Source: Porpolomopsis calyptriformis (Eukaryota; Basidiomycota; Agaricomycetes; Agaricales; Hygrophoraceae). From it: a stretch of DNA of 64,000 nucleotides. Below the pieces are notes generated by a model. That model saw nothing but the letters and a program-made list of their open reading frames with translations, was not told the DNA's origin and searched no databases. Made by a program: the position numbers and the translations under genes. The stretch spans positions 1,488,001-1,552,000 of the forward strand of contig OX621174.1 of NCBI GenBank assembly GCA_951640195.1, given 5' to 3'. This document shows positions 21,870 through 33,534 of the stretch, one piece after another. Every line of letters begins with the position of its first letter. The stretch's first letter is position 1.

Positions 21870-22064
21870 CTCCTCACCTTGCTTCTCTTTGCAACAGCCT
21901 CTGGTCAAGATTCATCTGACACCGACTGCATTGTTTTGGGTTACCAGACAATGCCGTCGCTGTTGCCTCTCCGGAATCCCAACCAGGCTCCCCTGTCCGA
22001 TTCATCCTTTCTTGCCTTGAGAACCACAAGAGACGCTTAGGCACATCCTCGCACAGTATCAAGA

Positions 22065-24551
22065 GTGACCACCACCCTGGATCGTTCTTCTTCTACTCTG
22101 CCCCCATCCTACTCCCCATCTCATCATTCCCCTCAGGCCTCGTCCAGTCAGCTCATTAGCTACTCAGAACAACAGGCCGTCGACGCGCTAGATATCGAAC
22201 GAGAACAGCTCGAAGCTCTTGCGCTCGAGTTTTCCCACCTCGCCTTCGACATCACCCCTCCCATTTCCACCAACCTTTCCCCCGCTTCGTCTCACTCTTC
22301 TTTCTCTTTGGACTCTTATTATACTGCCCCGTCTCCCCCGGATTCTTCAGATGACAGTTTAGACCCCTTCGTCGAAATTGAACCGCGAACATTCAATCGC
22401 TGATACGTCTGCTTCGTGTATGAGAACCGAACACAGAACAAGGTGCGAGGACGACTATAAAGAGTCTCGACTCAGCCTATGATCGATAATCGTGGAAAGG
22501 GAGTCTTCGATCGTTCGCAAACGAGATCGATCGGGGAATCGGAAGGATCGGAAAGTCGAAAGAGGAAGTCTTAGAAGATCTAAAGAGGATCTAGACTCGA
22601 GAGCGAGAAAGAAGCGAATATCTAACTTGTTTGATTACTAGCTACAACATACAGTATATATATCTTCTAGTACAAGGATCCCTTTGAGTGTATATGATAA
22701 AAGGGGAGCCTCTCTAATGATCTAAGGGGAAAGTAGTGAATAGGAATGAAGGAATTGAATGAAAAAGGGAGAAATAGAAGAGAACTGATGCCTTTGAATA
22801 GTGTCTTCCCTTTGATATACAAACTTTCATTCACGTTCGGAAAGCTTCGATCGCGTTCGGAGCGTTCGATGATTCTCGAAGTCGTTCGGGACGTTCGGGA
22901 GCTATCGGGAGCGTTCGGAGGGTTCGTGTTCGTGTTCGAAGGACTTGGTAGGCATCTAGTATTCGTATAGTTGAATATACGGTGCTCAGGGGACGGAGGG
23001 GTCATATCATCGCATTCGAATCAGAGTTTATCGTTCCCCCCTTCTCGTTGCCAACTTCGTCGCTTCCTCCATCTGTGTTTTTTACTGCCGCGGATCTTCT
23101 CGCATCCGAGAGATCCATGACTGAGATAACCTGCAACCACGCCTCCCCGCGCAGGTTCCCGTCGATCAAGCTATGGGCTCACAGACAACGAACTAGAGTT
23201 CCAGGACGCCATCGACACATCTGAAGGGGTATTCTCACCCTTATCATCTCAGATCCTCAACCCCTCGACTCCCTCCGTCTTCCCTATTCTCGGACCCACC
23301 ACTCTCCCTGCCCCTTCTCTGCGACCCACGGATACATCCTCACCCTTCGTGTTCGGACGTCCCTGCTTCCTCTGGACACCACCCCAACCTCTCTCCCGTT
23401 TGTCGTCTTCTCCTTCCCCCTCGAAGGCGACCACCTCTGCCACCCCACAACGACCACTTCCGGAAACCCCCCGGAAACCGAAAGACTCTTCTCCACCAAA
23501 GGAGTCCTCTCCCTCCCCTGAACTGAATCCTTCCCCTCATTTCTCTCCGGCTCCTTCCCCTTCTTCATCTCCCCCACCGCCTTCGAACACTAACCCACTT
23601 CCTCCCTCGCAAACACCTCCAATGGCTTCTGTATCGAAAACCATCAAGCTCGCCCAACCCAACATCTTCAATGGCGACAAAAAACTGTACAAGAACTGGT
23701 TCCGCTAGGTCATCATCTTCCTTCGCGGCAGCGAAGTCACAGACCCCGAGAAGATGATTCTTGTCACCTTGTCATACATGAAGGAAGGTATCACCGCCGA
23801 GTGGGCCCAGTAGTATGTGGACGCTTTCTTTGGCCGAATGGACCCTGTCACCGGCAACCTCCTCCCCCTCAGCCCTTGGAAGGACTTCATAGATGTTTTA
23901 GACATTGTTTTCACTGACCATGCCACAGAGCAGCGCGCCCGTGAGGAAGTCGAACACTTTTCGCAAGGACGTTTAGGTATTATAGATTATTTCGTCAAGT
24001 TGGAACTCTTGTTCCGCCAAGCTGGCCTTGTCGGCCAGGATAAAGAATGCATCCGAATCCTTGAGAAAAATGTCAACCAAGGCATTATTCGTCAAATTTA
24101 CATGTCACCCCCGCTCCCTACCACATACCCCAAGTACCATGACAAGGTTGTGGCTATTGGACAGTTGCTAGAGTGTTTCCATGACCAGGAACGTTGCCAA
24201 CGTCCATCTGCCCCTCCTTCTCGTCTGGCTTTCCATCCCTCTGCCCCGCGATTCCATGCTCCTCTCCCTCAGGACAAGCAAGTGCCGTCTGGCACCATCC
24301 ACGGAGGACAGGGCCTACCAATGGACTTGAGCAAGATGCGCCAAACCAATCGGTGCTATAACTGTGGCCAAACAGGACACTTCCGTCAGGAATGTCCACA
24401 AGAACTCAAGAAGGTCAACGTTCAGGCCCTTCAGCACGAACTGACCATCGACGAGATTACGGAGATGATGAACTTCCTTTCCACAGAGGAACACAGCCCC
24501 ATTGAGCCCACCCCCGACAACGATGAACAGGATTTTGGCGATGGTCGATAG
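22065..24551 (+). pseudogene. gag: Gypsy-2 gag region, degenerate
   Basis: An upstream Ser/Pro-rich coding-like segment (from about 22065) is interrupted by a 609-bp insertion at 22401. The core Gag probably starts at the ATG near 23622, in MASVSKTIKLAQPNIFNGD. It shows capsid-like sequence with EQRAREEVE and LIDYFVK-type motifs and a zinc knuckle CYNCGQTGHFRQEC near 24352-24393. TAG stops at 23706 and 23811 lie where Gypsy-3 has Gln. The frame ends CGA TAG at 24551, where Gypsy-3 has the ATGA overlap. Confidence 0.85.
22401..23009. mobile_element. solo-LTR-like insertion in Gypsy-2 gag
   Basis: 609 bp starting TGATACGTC and ending GTCATATCA, so its ends form an imperfect inverted repeat with TG...CA termini. 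It is flanked by TCGC (22397-22400 and 23010-23013). Removing it with one TCGC restores alignment to the same region of Gypsy-3 (around RIRVYRS versus RVQVHRP). It has no coding capacity. A CpG-rich (G/C)GTTCGG-type repeat cluster lies at 22830-22945. A solo LTR of another element is likely; a non-autonomous DNA element is the alternative. Confidence 0.65.
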
Positions 24552-24553
24552 AG

Positions 24554-26277
24554 ATGCGCTCGCTCTATTCGACGGAATCATGCCTACTCTGGCATTGTGA
24601 ACAGACAGTATCGGACACCCCCTTTGTTACTCCTTCTCCCCTTTCCATTCTTTGTACCACTACGACGGCATGTACAATACTAAATACCAATAAGCCGGTC
24701 AATGAAATTTGTCCCCCACTGTCTATGCCAGATGAAAGCACTGAGTGCCCCGAATTCCCTGACTCCCCCATTCCCGAATCATCGTCTCTCCCTTCTGTCG
24801 ATTCGATCGACATCAACTCTCTTTCTTCCCCCTTAGAAATCATTAACGCTATTAAGGAACAGGCTAATTTCGCAATTCCAATTCTCTCCAAATGGTCTCA
24901 CCCCACCTGATCGTTGGAGATGACTCAGGCCACAATCGATCAGATCAACGCCCTTTCAACAGAGAATGCCATCCGAGCCCTCAACGAACTCAAAGAACCT
25001 CACGTATTCATTCATGGTTCGGGCTCCAGGAACCAATTGACCCTCAAGACTGTCATCACCACCTTGGATAATCATGCTGAACACATCGCAACTGCTCTAG
25101 TCGACAGCGGTTGTGAAGGTTCGTGTATTGATATCAAATATGTTCGCAAAAACAACCTCCATACAACCAAACTCGCTTGACCTATTCTGGTACATAATGC
25201 CGATGGGCAACCCAATTCTGAGGGACCCATCTCCGAAATGGTCACGCTTGAATTAAGGGTCAGAACCCACATCAAACGGATTAACTTTGGTATCACAAAC
25301 CTCAGCAAGTCTCAGATTTTCCTCGGACACGATTGGCTAAAGGTCCATAATCCCTCCATTGATTGGAAGGCCAACTCTCTCGTTCTTGATCATTGCCCCC
25401 CTGACTGTCATCCCTCTCCCCTCCCTGATTCCGTTGACATCAACGAACTCACCCTTGAGGATGGCGATCAACTACTCATGGTTGATTTCAATCCCGCCAT
25501 ACAAATTCGTTTGATGGGAACAAAGTCTCAGGACCTCGCAATCAAGGCTTGGGAAGCCCAGAAGAAGGACCGCACCTGGAAGGAAATTGTACCCGAATAC
25601 CTCCATGAATTCCAACACATCTTCACCAAGGAAGACTTCGATGAACTCCCCCCAAGTCGTCCCTGGGATCACGCAATCGAACTTCTCCCCGGAACCAAGG
25701 AGAAGCTCGACTGCAAGGTTTACCCACTCTCTGTGGATGAATGAGCTCAACTGGACGAGTTCTTGGAAGAGAACCTCTGCACTAGACGAATTCGGAAATC
25801 CATTTCCCCCATTGCCTCTCTGTTCTTTTTCATCAAGAAGAAAGATGGTTGACTACGTCCCATCCAGGACTATAGGAAACTCAATGATATGACTGTCAAG
25901 AACAGATACCCCCTCCCTTTGATCAACGAACTGATTGATACCCTACAGAACGCTTGCTACTTCACTAAGTTGGACGTTCGATGGGGATACAACAACGTAA
26001 GGATCAAGGAAGGAGACGAACATAAGGCTGCTTTCCGAACCAACTGCGGCTTGTTCGAACCCCTTGTCATGTTCTTCAGTCTCACTAACTTGCCCGCGAC
26101 ATTCCAAAACATGATGAACGACATCTTCCACGTTCAAATTGTCGAAGGACACGTCTTGGTCTACATAGACGACATCCTCATCTTCGACAAGGACCTCGAA
26201 ATGCACCACCAACATGTTTACAAAGTTATGACTACACTTCGCGAACACAAACTCTACCTCAAACCAGAGAAGTGCGA
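24554..26277 (+). pseudogene. pol: Gypsy-2 pol, part 1 (protease and reverse transcriptase)
   Basis: Protease with VDSGCEGSC near 25099 and an ILVHNADGQP-type motif after it; reverse transcriptase with [10 protein letters not shown] and YIDDILIF (near 26166). Stops at 24908, 25178, 25742 and 25850 each correspond to Arg in Gypsy-3. The frame is cut in RT after KPEKCD by Gypsy-3; TGCGA at 26273-26277 is the target duplication. Confidence 0.9.
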
Positions 26278-26677
26278 TGTTACGATACGTTCATCCTTTT
26301 CATTTTTATCTTATCTTATCGCAGTCTATCTAATCTTATCTCGTTCATTCATCACCTTCCTTATCTCGTCGTCTCTCTTTAGTCACTCGTGACCGTGACT
26401 GTCACACCTGTCACTGTCACGCACGAGCGACTTCCGCCATTGGTCGGCAATAATGCCATCCGCAGTTGCGCAGCCATCCGCAGCAGCTGAGTCAGCCGTT
26501 CCACGGATTGTCGTTGAGTCATCGGATTCAAACTCAGGAGTAGATAAGTAGCGTAGTCAGAGTTTGTATCTTTAGTTTCGATCTCAACATAGACACCCCA
26601 CCCTTGTCATTCGACTAGGATCTCTGTTCTATCCGTTGACCCTCTGAAGCCGACCGAAAGATCACTGCGCCTTAACA
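26278..26677 (+). repeat. 5' LTR of Gypsy-3
   Basis: Begins TGTTACGATA and ends CCTTAACA; identical to the 3' LTR except at two transition sites. It contains TTATC-rich sequence at 26305-26375 and a weak TATA-like TAGATAAG at about 26541, some 30 nt before the self-priming complement (26574-26584). Confidence 0.95.
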
Positions 26678-26679
26678 GA

Positions 26680-26690
26680 AGATCGAAACT
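26680..26690 (+). other. primer-binding site of Gypsy-3 (self-priming type)
   Basis: AGATCGAAACT, two bases after the LTR end, is the reverse complement of AGTTTCGATCT at 26574-26584 in the LTR. Confidence 0.7.
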
Positions 26691-26882
26691 CACCTCTTTC
26701 CCTCTGCTTCTCTTCGGAACAGTCCCTGGTCAAGATTCGTCTGACAGCGCCCGTCATTGTTTGGTTTACCAACAAGGACTGTCGTTGTTGCTGTGAATCC
26801 CAACTTAGGCTTCCCCTGCAGGCCAACCTCTCTCGTTCAGTGAACCACGGGTGACTCTGACATCCCCGCACAGTAATTGATT

Positions 26883-27343
26883 CGACCACCACTCTGGCCT
26901 CGCGCTCTCCATCGCCGCCCCCGCCCTACGCCCTCACGAATCCCGAACCACACCAAGCATCGACGTCCGAGCTTATTAGCAACGCGCGTCTGATTGCCGC
27001 CGCCGCACTAGACTTGTCACCGACAGAGCTTGATTCTCTCACAGAACAGCTCAACCCGTTGGCCGACGAATTCTACGAACCCGACCTCGCCCCTTCTCCA
27101 CCTTTGTCACCTTTGTCGTCCTCATCCGAGGAATCTTTTAATACCGCTCCGTCTTCTCCGATTGGAGATCCATCCGACCCATCAACGCTCCTTGAAGTAG
27201 AGCCCATCGTCCATCTTCAAGTTCGTGTTCAAGTTCACCGCCCTCATCGTCTCACAGAACAAGTCGTCGTCCCCATCGTTTACGTTTTCCGGCGTCGAGA
27301 TACGCAAGACGTACGAGAGATCCATCTCGTACTCGACCACTAG
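26883..27343 (+). other. Gypsy-3 upstream coding-like region before gag
   Basis: Between the primer-binding site and the core Gag ATG there is about 1.1 kb of leader. An open frame including ATG 27014 (STSELISNARLI, LSPTELDSL, then Ser/Pro/Glu-rich) aligns at the protein level with the same region of Gypsy-2. Downstream of about 27195 the alignment to Gypsy-2 continues better one frame back (-1), as an Arg/Ser-rich stretch leading to EEEQEFKDAED. It may be an extended Gag N-terminus, a separate small protein or a regulatory upstream ORF. Confidence 0.4.
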
Positions 27344-27825
27344 CCAACACGTCTCGTCCGTCGCGGAGGCCCTCCTACAGCGCCTCAGAGCCCGAAGAGG
27401 AACAAGAGTTCAAGGACGCTGAAGATCACGAGATCCACTCGCCCTTCTCATCGCAACTTCTTCCCCCTCTTCTTCCCCCTATTTCCTCACTCGAGTCCGG
27501 ACCCTCCACCTACGTATCGCGAACTCCCGTCTCGTTCTCCTTTTTAGGTCTCCGACCTCGACGAACCCCTCCCCCTCCAGTTAGTCCACCTTTCCCGCGA
27601 CCCAACACCAAAGGGAAGCAACGGGTTACCTCCGTGGAATTCGAACCAGAACCCGAACCTTCAGACCGGCCTCCTTCTGTTCCTTCTTCCCTTTCCTCCA
27701 GAAAACCAAGCCCTTCTCCTTGAGAGCCGCTGCCTCTCCCTCTCGATACGGATCCCGAATTGAACCCGACTCCGCACACGTCTCCTTCTCCGTCGCCACC
27801 CAACAGTCCCCTCCTTGCTCCCCCA

Positions 27826-28752
27826 ATGGCTGCCCCCGTCTCCAGTAAGATCAAGCTCGCCGAACCTAGCACGTTCAATGGCGACCCCAAGACCTACAGA
27901 GACTGGTACCGACAAGTTGTCATCTTCCTCGCTGGCCGTGGCATCACTGACAAAACCGAACGCGCCCTCGTCACCCTTTCTTACATGAAAGAAGGGACCG
28001 CCGCCATCTGGGCTCAACAATTCGTCGATGATTTCCTCGATCAGACCGATGCCCAAGGCAACGCCATCGCCTTCCCTGATTGGGCTGACTTCAAGCTCGG
28101 CCTCGACAGAGCTTTCACGGACACTGCTTCGGAACAACGCGCACGAGAAGAGATCGAGACCATGTCGCAAGGGTCGTCGCTCATCGTGGAATACCTCGTC
28201 AGGTACGAGATGAAGGCAAAACTCGCTGGCCTTAGCCAGGATAAAGAAAAGATTCGCATTTTCGAGAAGAACATCCATCGCGACATCGTTCGCCAGATGT
28301 ACCTCAACCCTCCCCTCCCCACCGTATGGGCCAACTACGTCGAAAAGGCCGTAGCCATTGGGCAGCTCCACGAGCGCTATCGCCAACAAGAGCAAACTCG
28401 CCGCCCGACCGCCCCTACTTCGCGATTCGTGCCTCGAACCTTTCCTCGTCCCCAGGCCCACCCTGCCGAAGACCGCCGTGTCCCCACCGGGATCATTCAT
28501 GGTGGACAAGGTAAACCCATGGACGTGGACAAGACGCGTCAGGCCCATCGTTGTTTCAACTGTGGAGAGTTAGGACACTTCCGCCGAGACTGTCCAAAGG
28601 AAAAGGCCGTCGTGAACGTCCGCGCCCTTTTTTACGACATGACCACGTCGGAGTTGAACGAACTGAAGAACCTCCTTTCCAAAGAGGAGCACAGTTTGAT
28701 GAATGAAACCCCCGTCCCGGATGACGAATCGGATTTTGTCGACGGTCGATGA
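27826..28752 (+). CDS. gag: Gypsy-3 Gag (capsid and nucleocapsid)
   Basis: Start chosen at ATG 27826 (MAAPVSSKIKLAEP), because an in-frame TGA at 27721 closes the frame upstream and the same Met is conserved in Gypsy-2. 308 residues. A capsid-like N-terminal domain (FNGDPKTYRDWYRQ, FTDTASEQRAREEIE) is followed by a Pro/Arg-rich linker and one CCHC zinc knuckle CFNCGELGHFRRDC (about 28555-28596). The TGA overlaps the pol ATG as ATGA. Confidence 0.9.
   Translation: MAAPVSSKIKLAEPSTFNGDPKTYRDWYRQVVIFLAGRGITDKTERALVTLSYMKEGTAAIWAQQFVDDFLDQTDAQGNAIAFPDWADFKLGLDRAFTDTASEQRAREEIETMSQGSSLIVEYLVRYEMKAKLAGLSQDKEKIRIFEKNIHRDIVRQMYLNPPLPTVWANYVEKAVAIGQLHERYRQQEQTRRPTAPTSRFVPRTFPRPQAHPAEDRRVPTGIIHGGQGKPMDVDKTRQAHRCFNCGELGHFRRDCPKEKAVVNVRALFYDMTTSELNELKNLLSKEEHSLMNETPVPDDESDFVDGR
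28749..28752 (+). promoter_or_regulatory. ATGA gag/pol stop-start overlap
   Basis: The pol ATG (28749-28751) shares bases with the gag TGA (28750-28752). This arrangement allows termination-coupled reinitiation and would supply Pol without a frameshift. A second ATG follows at 28755. Confidence 0.6.
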
Positions 28753-31700
28753 AGATGCGTTCCCTTCACTCGACTGGTAGTTGCCTGCTTTGGCATAACA
28801 TTGTTTCGGACATTTCTCCTTTACTTATAATGACGGCATGTACAGTACCGACTATACCCGAATCCAATACCCCCGTTGTTTCTCTCTCTCCGAAACCTGT
28901 TTCGTCAGACGCACGCATTGAACGCCCCGAAATCCCCGTTCCCGAATCATTGTCTCCCTCTGTCGATTCGATCGACGTCAACTCTCTTTTAACGCCCTTA
29001 GACTTAATCAATGCCATTAAAAGCGACGCTAATTCCGCGATTTCCATTCTTCAACACTGGTCGCATCCTGCACGCTCGCGAGAGATGATACAATCCACTG
29101 TCGATGAAATCACCGCCCTTACCCTGGAAAACGCCATCCGAGCCTTGAACGAACTCAAACAACCTCACGTCTTCGTTCGCGGCTCCCAAGGAAATCAACT
29201 CGTCCTCAAAGCCCATCTCGTCACCTTGGACGATCGTACGGAGCACACTGCCACCGCTCTTGTCGACAGCGGATGCGAAGGCTCCTGTATCGATGTCAAA
29301 TACGTCCGAGACCACGACCTCCATACGACCCCCCTCGCTCGACCCGTCCGAGTACACAACGCCGATGGACAGCCTAATACCGAAGGCCCCATCACGGATA
29401 TGGTCACCCTCGAGCTACGGATCGGAACCCACGTGGAAAGGATCAGCTTTGGCATAACCAACCTCGGTAAAGGACAAATTTTCCTTGGGCACGACTGGCT
29501 CAAAATCCACAACCCCTCTATGGACTGGAGGACCGGCACTCTCGATTTCAACCGATGTCCACCGGACTGTCATCCCTCCGTGGATTCTTCTGACATCAAC
29601 AACCTCACCCTGGAGGACGACGATCGTCTTCTCATGATCGATCTCACTCCTGCTATCCGAATCCGGTTGATGACCAAGTCGCAAGAACTCGCGATCAAGG
29701 CTGCCGAAACTCAGAAGAAGGACCGCGATTGGAAGGATATCGTCCCCGGTTATCTTCACGAATTTCAAGACGTCTTCACCAAGAAAGACTTCGACGAACT
29801 ACCACCACCTCGCCCTTGGGACCACGCGATTGAACTACTCCCCGGAACCGACGAGAAGCTCGATTGCAAGATCTACCCCCTCAGCATGGAGGAACGTTCT
29901 CAACTTGACGAATTCCTCGAAGAAAACCTCCGAACTGGACGAATTCGCCCCTCAATCTCTCCCATCGCTTCCCCCTTCTTCTTTATCAAGAAGAAAGATG
30001 GTCGATTGCGCCCGATCCAGGATTACCGCAAGTTGAACGATATGACCATCAAGAATCGCTACCCACTCCCTCTGATCACCGAGCTCATCGACACCCTCCA
30101 GAATGCCCGCTACTTCACCAAATTGGACATTCGTTGGGGTTACAACAATGTTCGCATCAAGGAAGGCGACGAACACAAAGCCGCATTCAGGACCAACCGT
30201 GGCTTGTTCGAACCTCTGGTCATGTTCTTTGGACTCACGAACTCGCCTGCCACTTTCCAGACAATGATGAACGACATTTTCCACGTCCAGATCCACCAAG
30301 GTCACGTACTAATCTATATCGATGATATACTGATCTTTGACAAGGATCTCGAAACGCATCATCGGCACGTCTACGAAGTCATGTCCCTACTTCGCGAACA
30401 CAAACTTTATCTCAAGCCCGATAAATGCGAATTCGACCAAAAGCAAGTGGAATACCTCGGAGTCGTTGTCTCGGAAGGCCAAGTCAAGATGGATCCGATC
30501 AAGGTCCAAGGCATCACCGACTGGCCGATTCCTACCTGCAAACGCGATGTTCAATCTTTCCTGGGATTCTGTAACTTTTATCGTCGCTTCATCCATCACT
30601 TTGCCGGTATTGCTCGCCCCCTCAATATTTTAACTGGTAACACTCCTTTCGAATGGACCGATCAATGTCAGGACGCTTTCGACGTCCTCAAGACTATCAT
30701 TACTTCTGCTCCTATCCTTTCTATCGCTAATGATTATGACTTACTCCGCGTCGAGACTGACGCTTCAGAATACGCTCTGGGCGCTATACTCTCACAAAAA
30801 CAAGAAAACATCTGGAAGCCCATCGGATTCCTCTCGAAGTCATTCAGTCCCGCGGAACGAAATTATCAAGTCTACGATCGCGAACTCCTCGCAATAATGG
30901 CTGCTCTCCAAGAGTTCCGCAAACATCTGTTGTCCGCGAAGCAAGTCTTTGAGGTTTGGACAGACCACGCCAACCTCCAGTACTTCAAGAAGCCGCAGAA
31001 GCTCAACAGACGTCAAGCGCGCTGGCTTACGGAGTTGCAGGATTTCCATTTCACCCTTCATCACGTCGCTGGTAAGGCCAATTCGAAGGCTGACATCCTG
31101 TCGAGACGACCAGGATTTGAGAGGGGGGTGGACAATAACGACGACACGATTCTCTTGCCCGACTCTCTTTTTTCTATCGATTCTCATCCTATCATAGACC
31201 TCCGACCGGTTCAACTCGATGTCGAACCCGACCACTTTCGCTTACGCATCAAGAATTCCTATCAGAACCAAGAAGATTCCGTCACGCTCCTTCAGAAAAA
31301 ACAAGAAAACGGTTGGAAGACTCTAAACGATGGTATCCTCACCTTCAATGATCGGATTTACGTCTCTGTCGACAAATCCCTCCGTGGCGAGATTATCTCT
31401 CGGTATCACGACAACCCCTTGTCCGGACACTACGGTCCCTTCAAGACTGTCGAAGTCCTTTGTCGCGACTACTGGTGGCCCACCATCCGTCGAGATGTGA
31501 AACAGTACATCTCCGGTTGTGAGACTTGTCAACGCACTAAGGCGTCTCGTCTACCCGCGAAGACCCCACTCCACCCATTCGATCCCCCGACTCGCCCTTG
31601 GGACATGATCACCGTCGACCTTGTGGGACCGATCCCTGAATGTCAGGGCTACAACGCCATCCTGACTATCGTTGATACCTTTTCGAAAGCCGTCAAGTTC

Positions 31701-33101
31701 GAAGCTACTCACATCGAACTCAATTCGGAAGGCTTCGCGAAGATCATTTGGGACCGCATCGTCCGAGATCACGGAGTTCCACGACGGATTATTCACGATC
31801 GCGATCCACGGTTCGTATCCAAGTACATGACTGATCTCTTCCGCCTCTTAGGCACAACACAAAACGTTTCCACCGCCTACCACCCTCAAACTGATGGCCA
31901 GTCCGAACGAATGAATCAGACTCTCGAACAATATCTACGAGTCTTCATCAATCATCGTCAGGATAATTGGAAGGAATGGTTGGCATTAGCTGAGTTCTCG
32001 TATAATAACTCTGTCCACGCTGCCACCACCCAAACTCCCTTCTACGTCAATTACGGTCAGCACCCTTGGTCCGGAAACGATACCCGAAGAGAAGTCCGAA
32101 ACGAATCCGCCATGCAATTCGCAGAACGAATGAAGCAAGTCCGTCGAGAGACTGAGTCCGCCCTCAAGCAGGCTAACGAACAAATGAAGGCCAGTCACGA
32201 TAAACGATCCCGATCTGTCCAAGAATACGCTCCTGGTGATAAGGTCTGGCTCGCCGCTACGAACATCAAGACCAATCGTGCAATGAAGAAGCTCGACAAC
32301 AAACGCTTCGGACCCTTCAAGATCATCGAGAAAATTGGTCATTCCGCCTACCGACTCGAACTCCCTCACGAATGGATGGGTTTACACCCAGTCTTCAACG
32401 AGTCCTATCTGTCCCCGTACCGTCCTTCTTCCTACCCGAACCAAAAGGCTCCTCCTCCCCCTCCTCCCCTTCAGTTGGACGACGAAACCGAATACGTCAT
32501 CGAGAAAATCCTAGATTCCCGAATTCACTGAAAGCAGCTCCAATATCTGGTACATTGGGAAGGCTACACCAACGAAGAGAATACCTGGCAGTCCACATCC
32601 GATGTCGCGCATGCCCAAGAACTGGTCGACGAGTTCCACGCTCTGAACCCGAAACGACCAGCCCCGAGGCTTCAGGTCCATGTCATTCGCATAGACGATT
32701 TCTTTGGCATCGACGATCGCCTCTACGACCCCATCACCGACTCATACGGCAAAGGCTACAAGCCACCGACGATGTCCGACAACATCGATGTCATCGTCCC
32801 GCTCACGCCTGTCGAAGTCGATCGTGCCCTAGATTCCGATTTCAACATCTCTATCCTCTTCCCCCACCTTCCCACACGTGTACGACGAGTCTGGATCTAC
32901 GAGGAAGGCCCAACCAACGCGGTCACCCTCGTTGTGCGATTGGACGGCCGTGGCCAAATGCTCCGTCTGTACCAGCTTACGCTCCCTCTTTCGGCCGTGG
33001 ATATCCAACGACGATACAGCCATTACCTCCCTGCCATTCCTTGCTACGCGCCCCGTTGGCTTTTACGAGACTGCTCAAGACATCTCCAACGCCTACGTTG
33101 A
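28749..33101 (+). CDS. pol: Gypsy-3 Pol polyprotein, one in-frame TGA
   Basis: The frame runs 1450 codons with a single TGA at 32529-32531. Protease: LVDSGCEGSC (codons about 171-180). RT with YIDDILIF near codon 523. RNase H TDASEYALGA near 677. Integrase: H2C2 finger (YHDNPLSGHYG to CETCQRTK), DDE with VDLVGP, IHDRDPRF and HPQTDGQSER. The chromodomain (EYVIEKILDS, then YLVHWEGYT, ENTW) is split by the TGA. A further tail of about 130 residues (SDNIDVIVPL, RRVWIYEEGP, GQMLRLYQLT, PCYAPRWLL) follows the chromodomain and is shared with Gypsy-2. The stop probably disables the C-terminus, leaving catalytic domains intact. Confidence 0.9.
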
Positions 33102-33134
33102 ACTCGCGCGGACGCGATTCTGAAGGGAGAGTGA

Positions 33135-33534
33135 TGTTACGATACGTTCATCCTTTTCATTTTTATCTTATCTTATCGCAGTCTATCTAATCTTATCTCG
33201 TTCATTCATCACCTTCCTTATCTCGTCGTCTCTCTTTAGTCACTCGTGACCGTGACTGTCACACCTGTCACTGTCACGCACGAGCGACTTCCGCCATTGG
33301 TCGGCAATAACGCCATCCGCAGTTGCGCAGCCATCCGCAGCAGCTGAGTCAGCCGTTCCACGGATTGTCGTTGAGTCGTCGGATTCAAACTCAGGAGTAG
33401 ATAAGTAGCGTAGTCAGAGTTTGTATCTTTAGTTTCGATCTCAACATAGACACCCCACCCTTGTCATTCGACTAGGATCTCTGTTCTATCCGTTGACCCT
33501 CTGAAGCCGACCGAAAGATCACTGCGCCTTAACA
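33135..33534 (+). repeat. 3' LTR of Gypsy-3
   Basis: 400 bp, preceded by a purine tract (GAAGGGAGAGTGA) and followed by TGCGA (33535-33539), the duplicated target in Gypsy-2 pol. Confidence 0.95.

Larger units (their letters stand above)
26278..33534 (+). mobile_element. Gypsy-3: Ty3/gypsy chromovirus nested in Gypsy-2, 7257 bp
   Basis: LTRs of exactly 400 bp each (26278-26677, 33135-33534) differ at only two positions, and the target duplication TGCGA is perfect. The core Gag frame is intact from ATG 27826, and Pol is open apart from one TGA in the chromodomain. It is the youngest insertion in the window and a close relative of its host element. A single base change separates pol from being fully open. 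Confidence 0.95.

Noticed and set aside
27661..28548. 295-codon minus-strand frame in Gypsy-3
   Set aside because: Antisense shadow of the intact gag gene, created by its GC-rich third positions.
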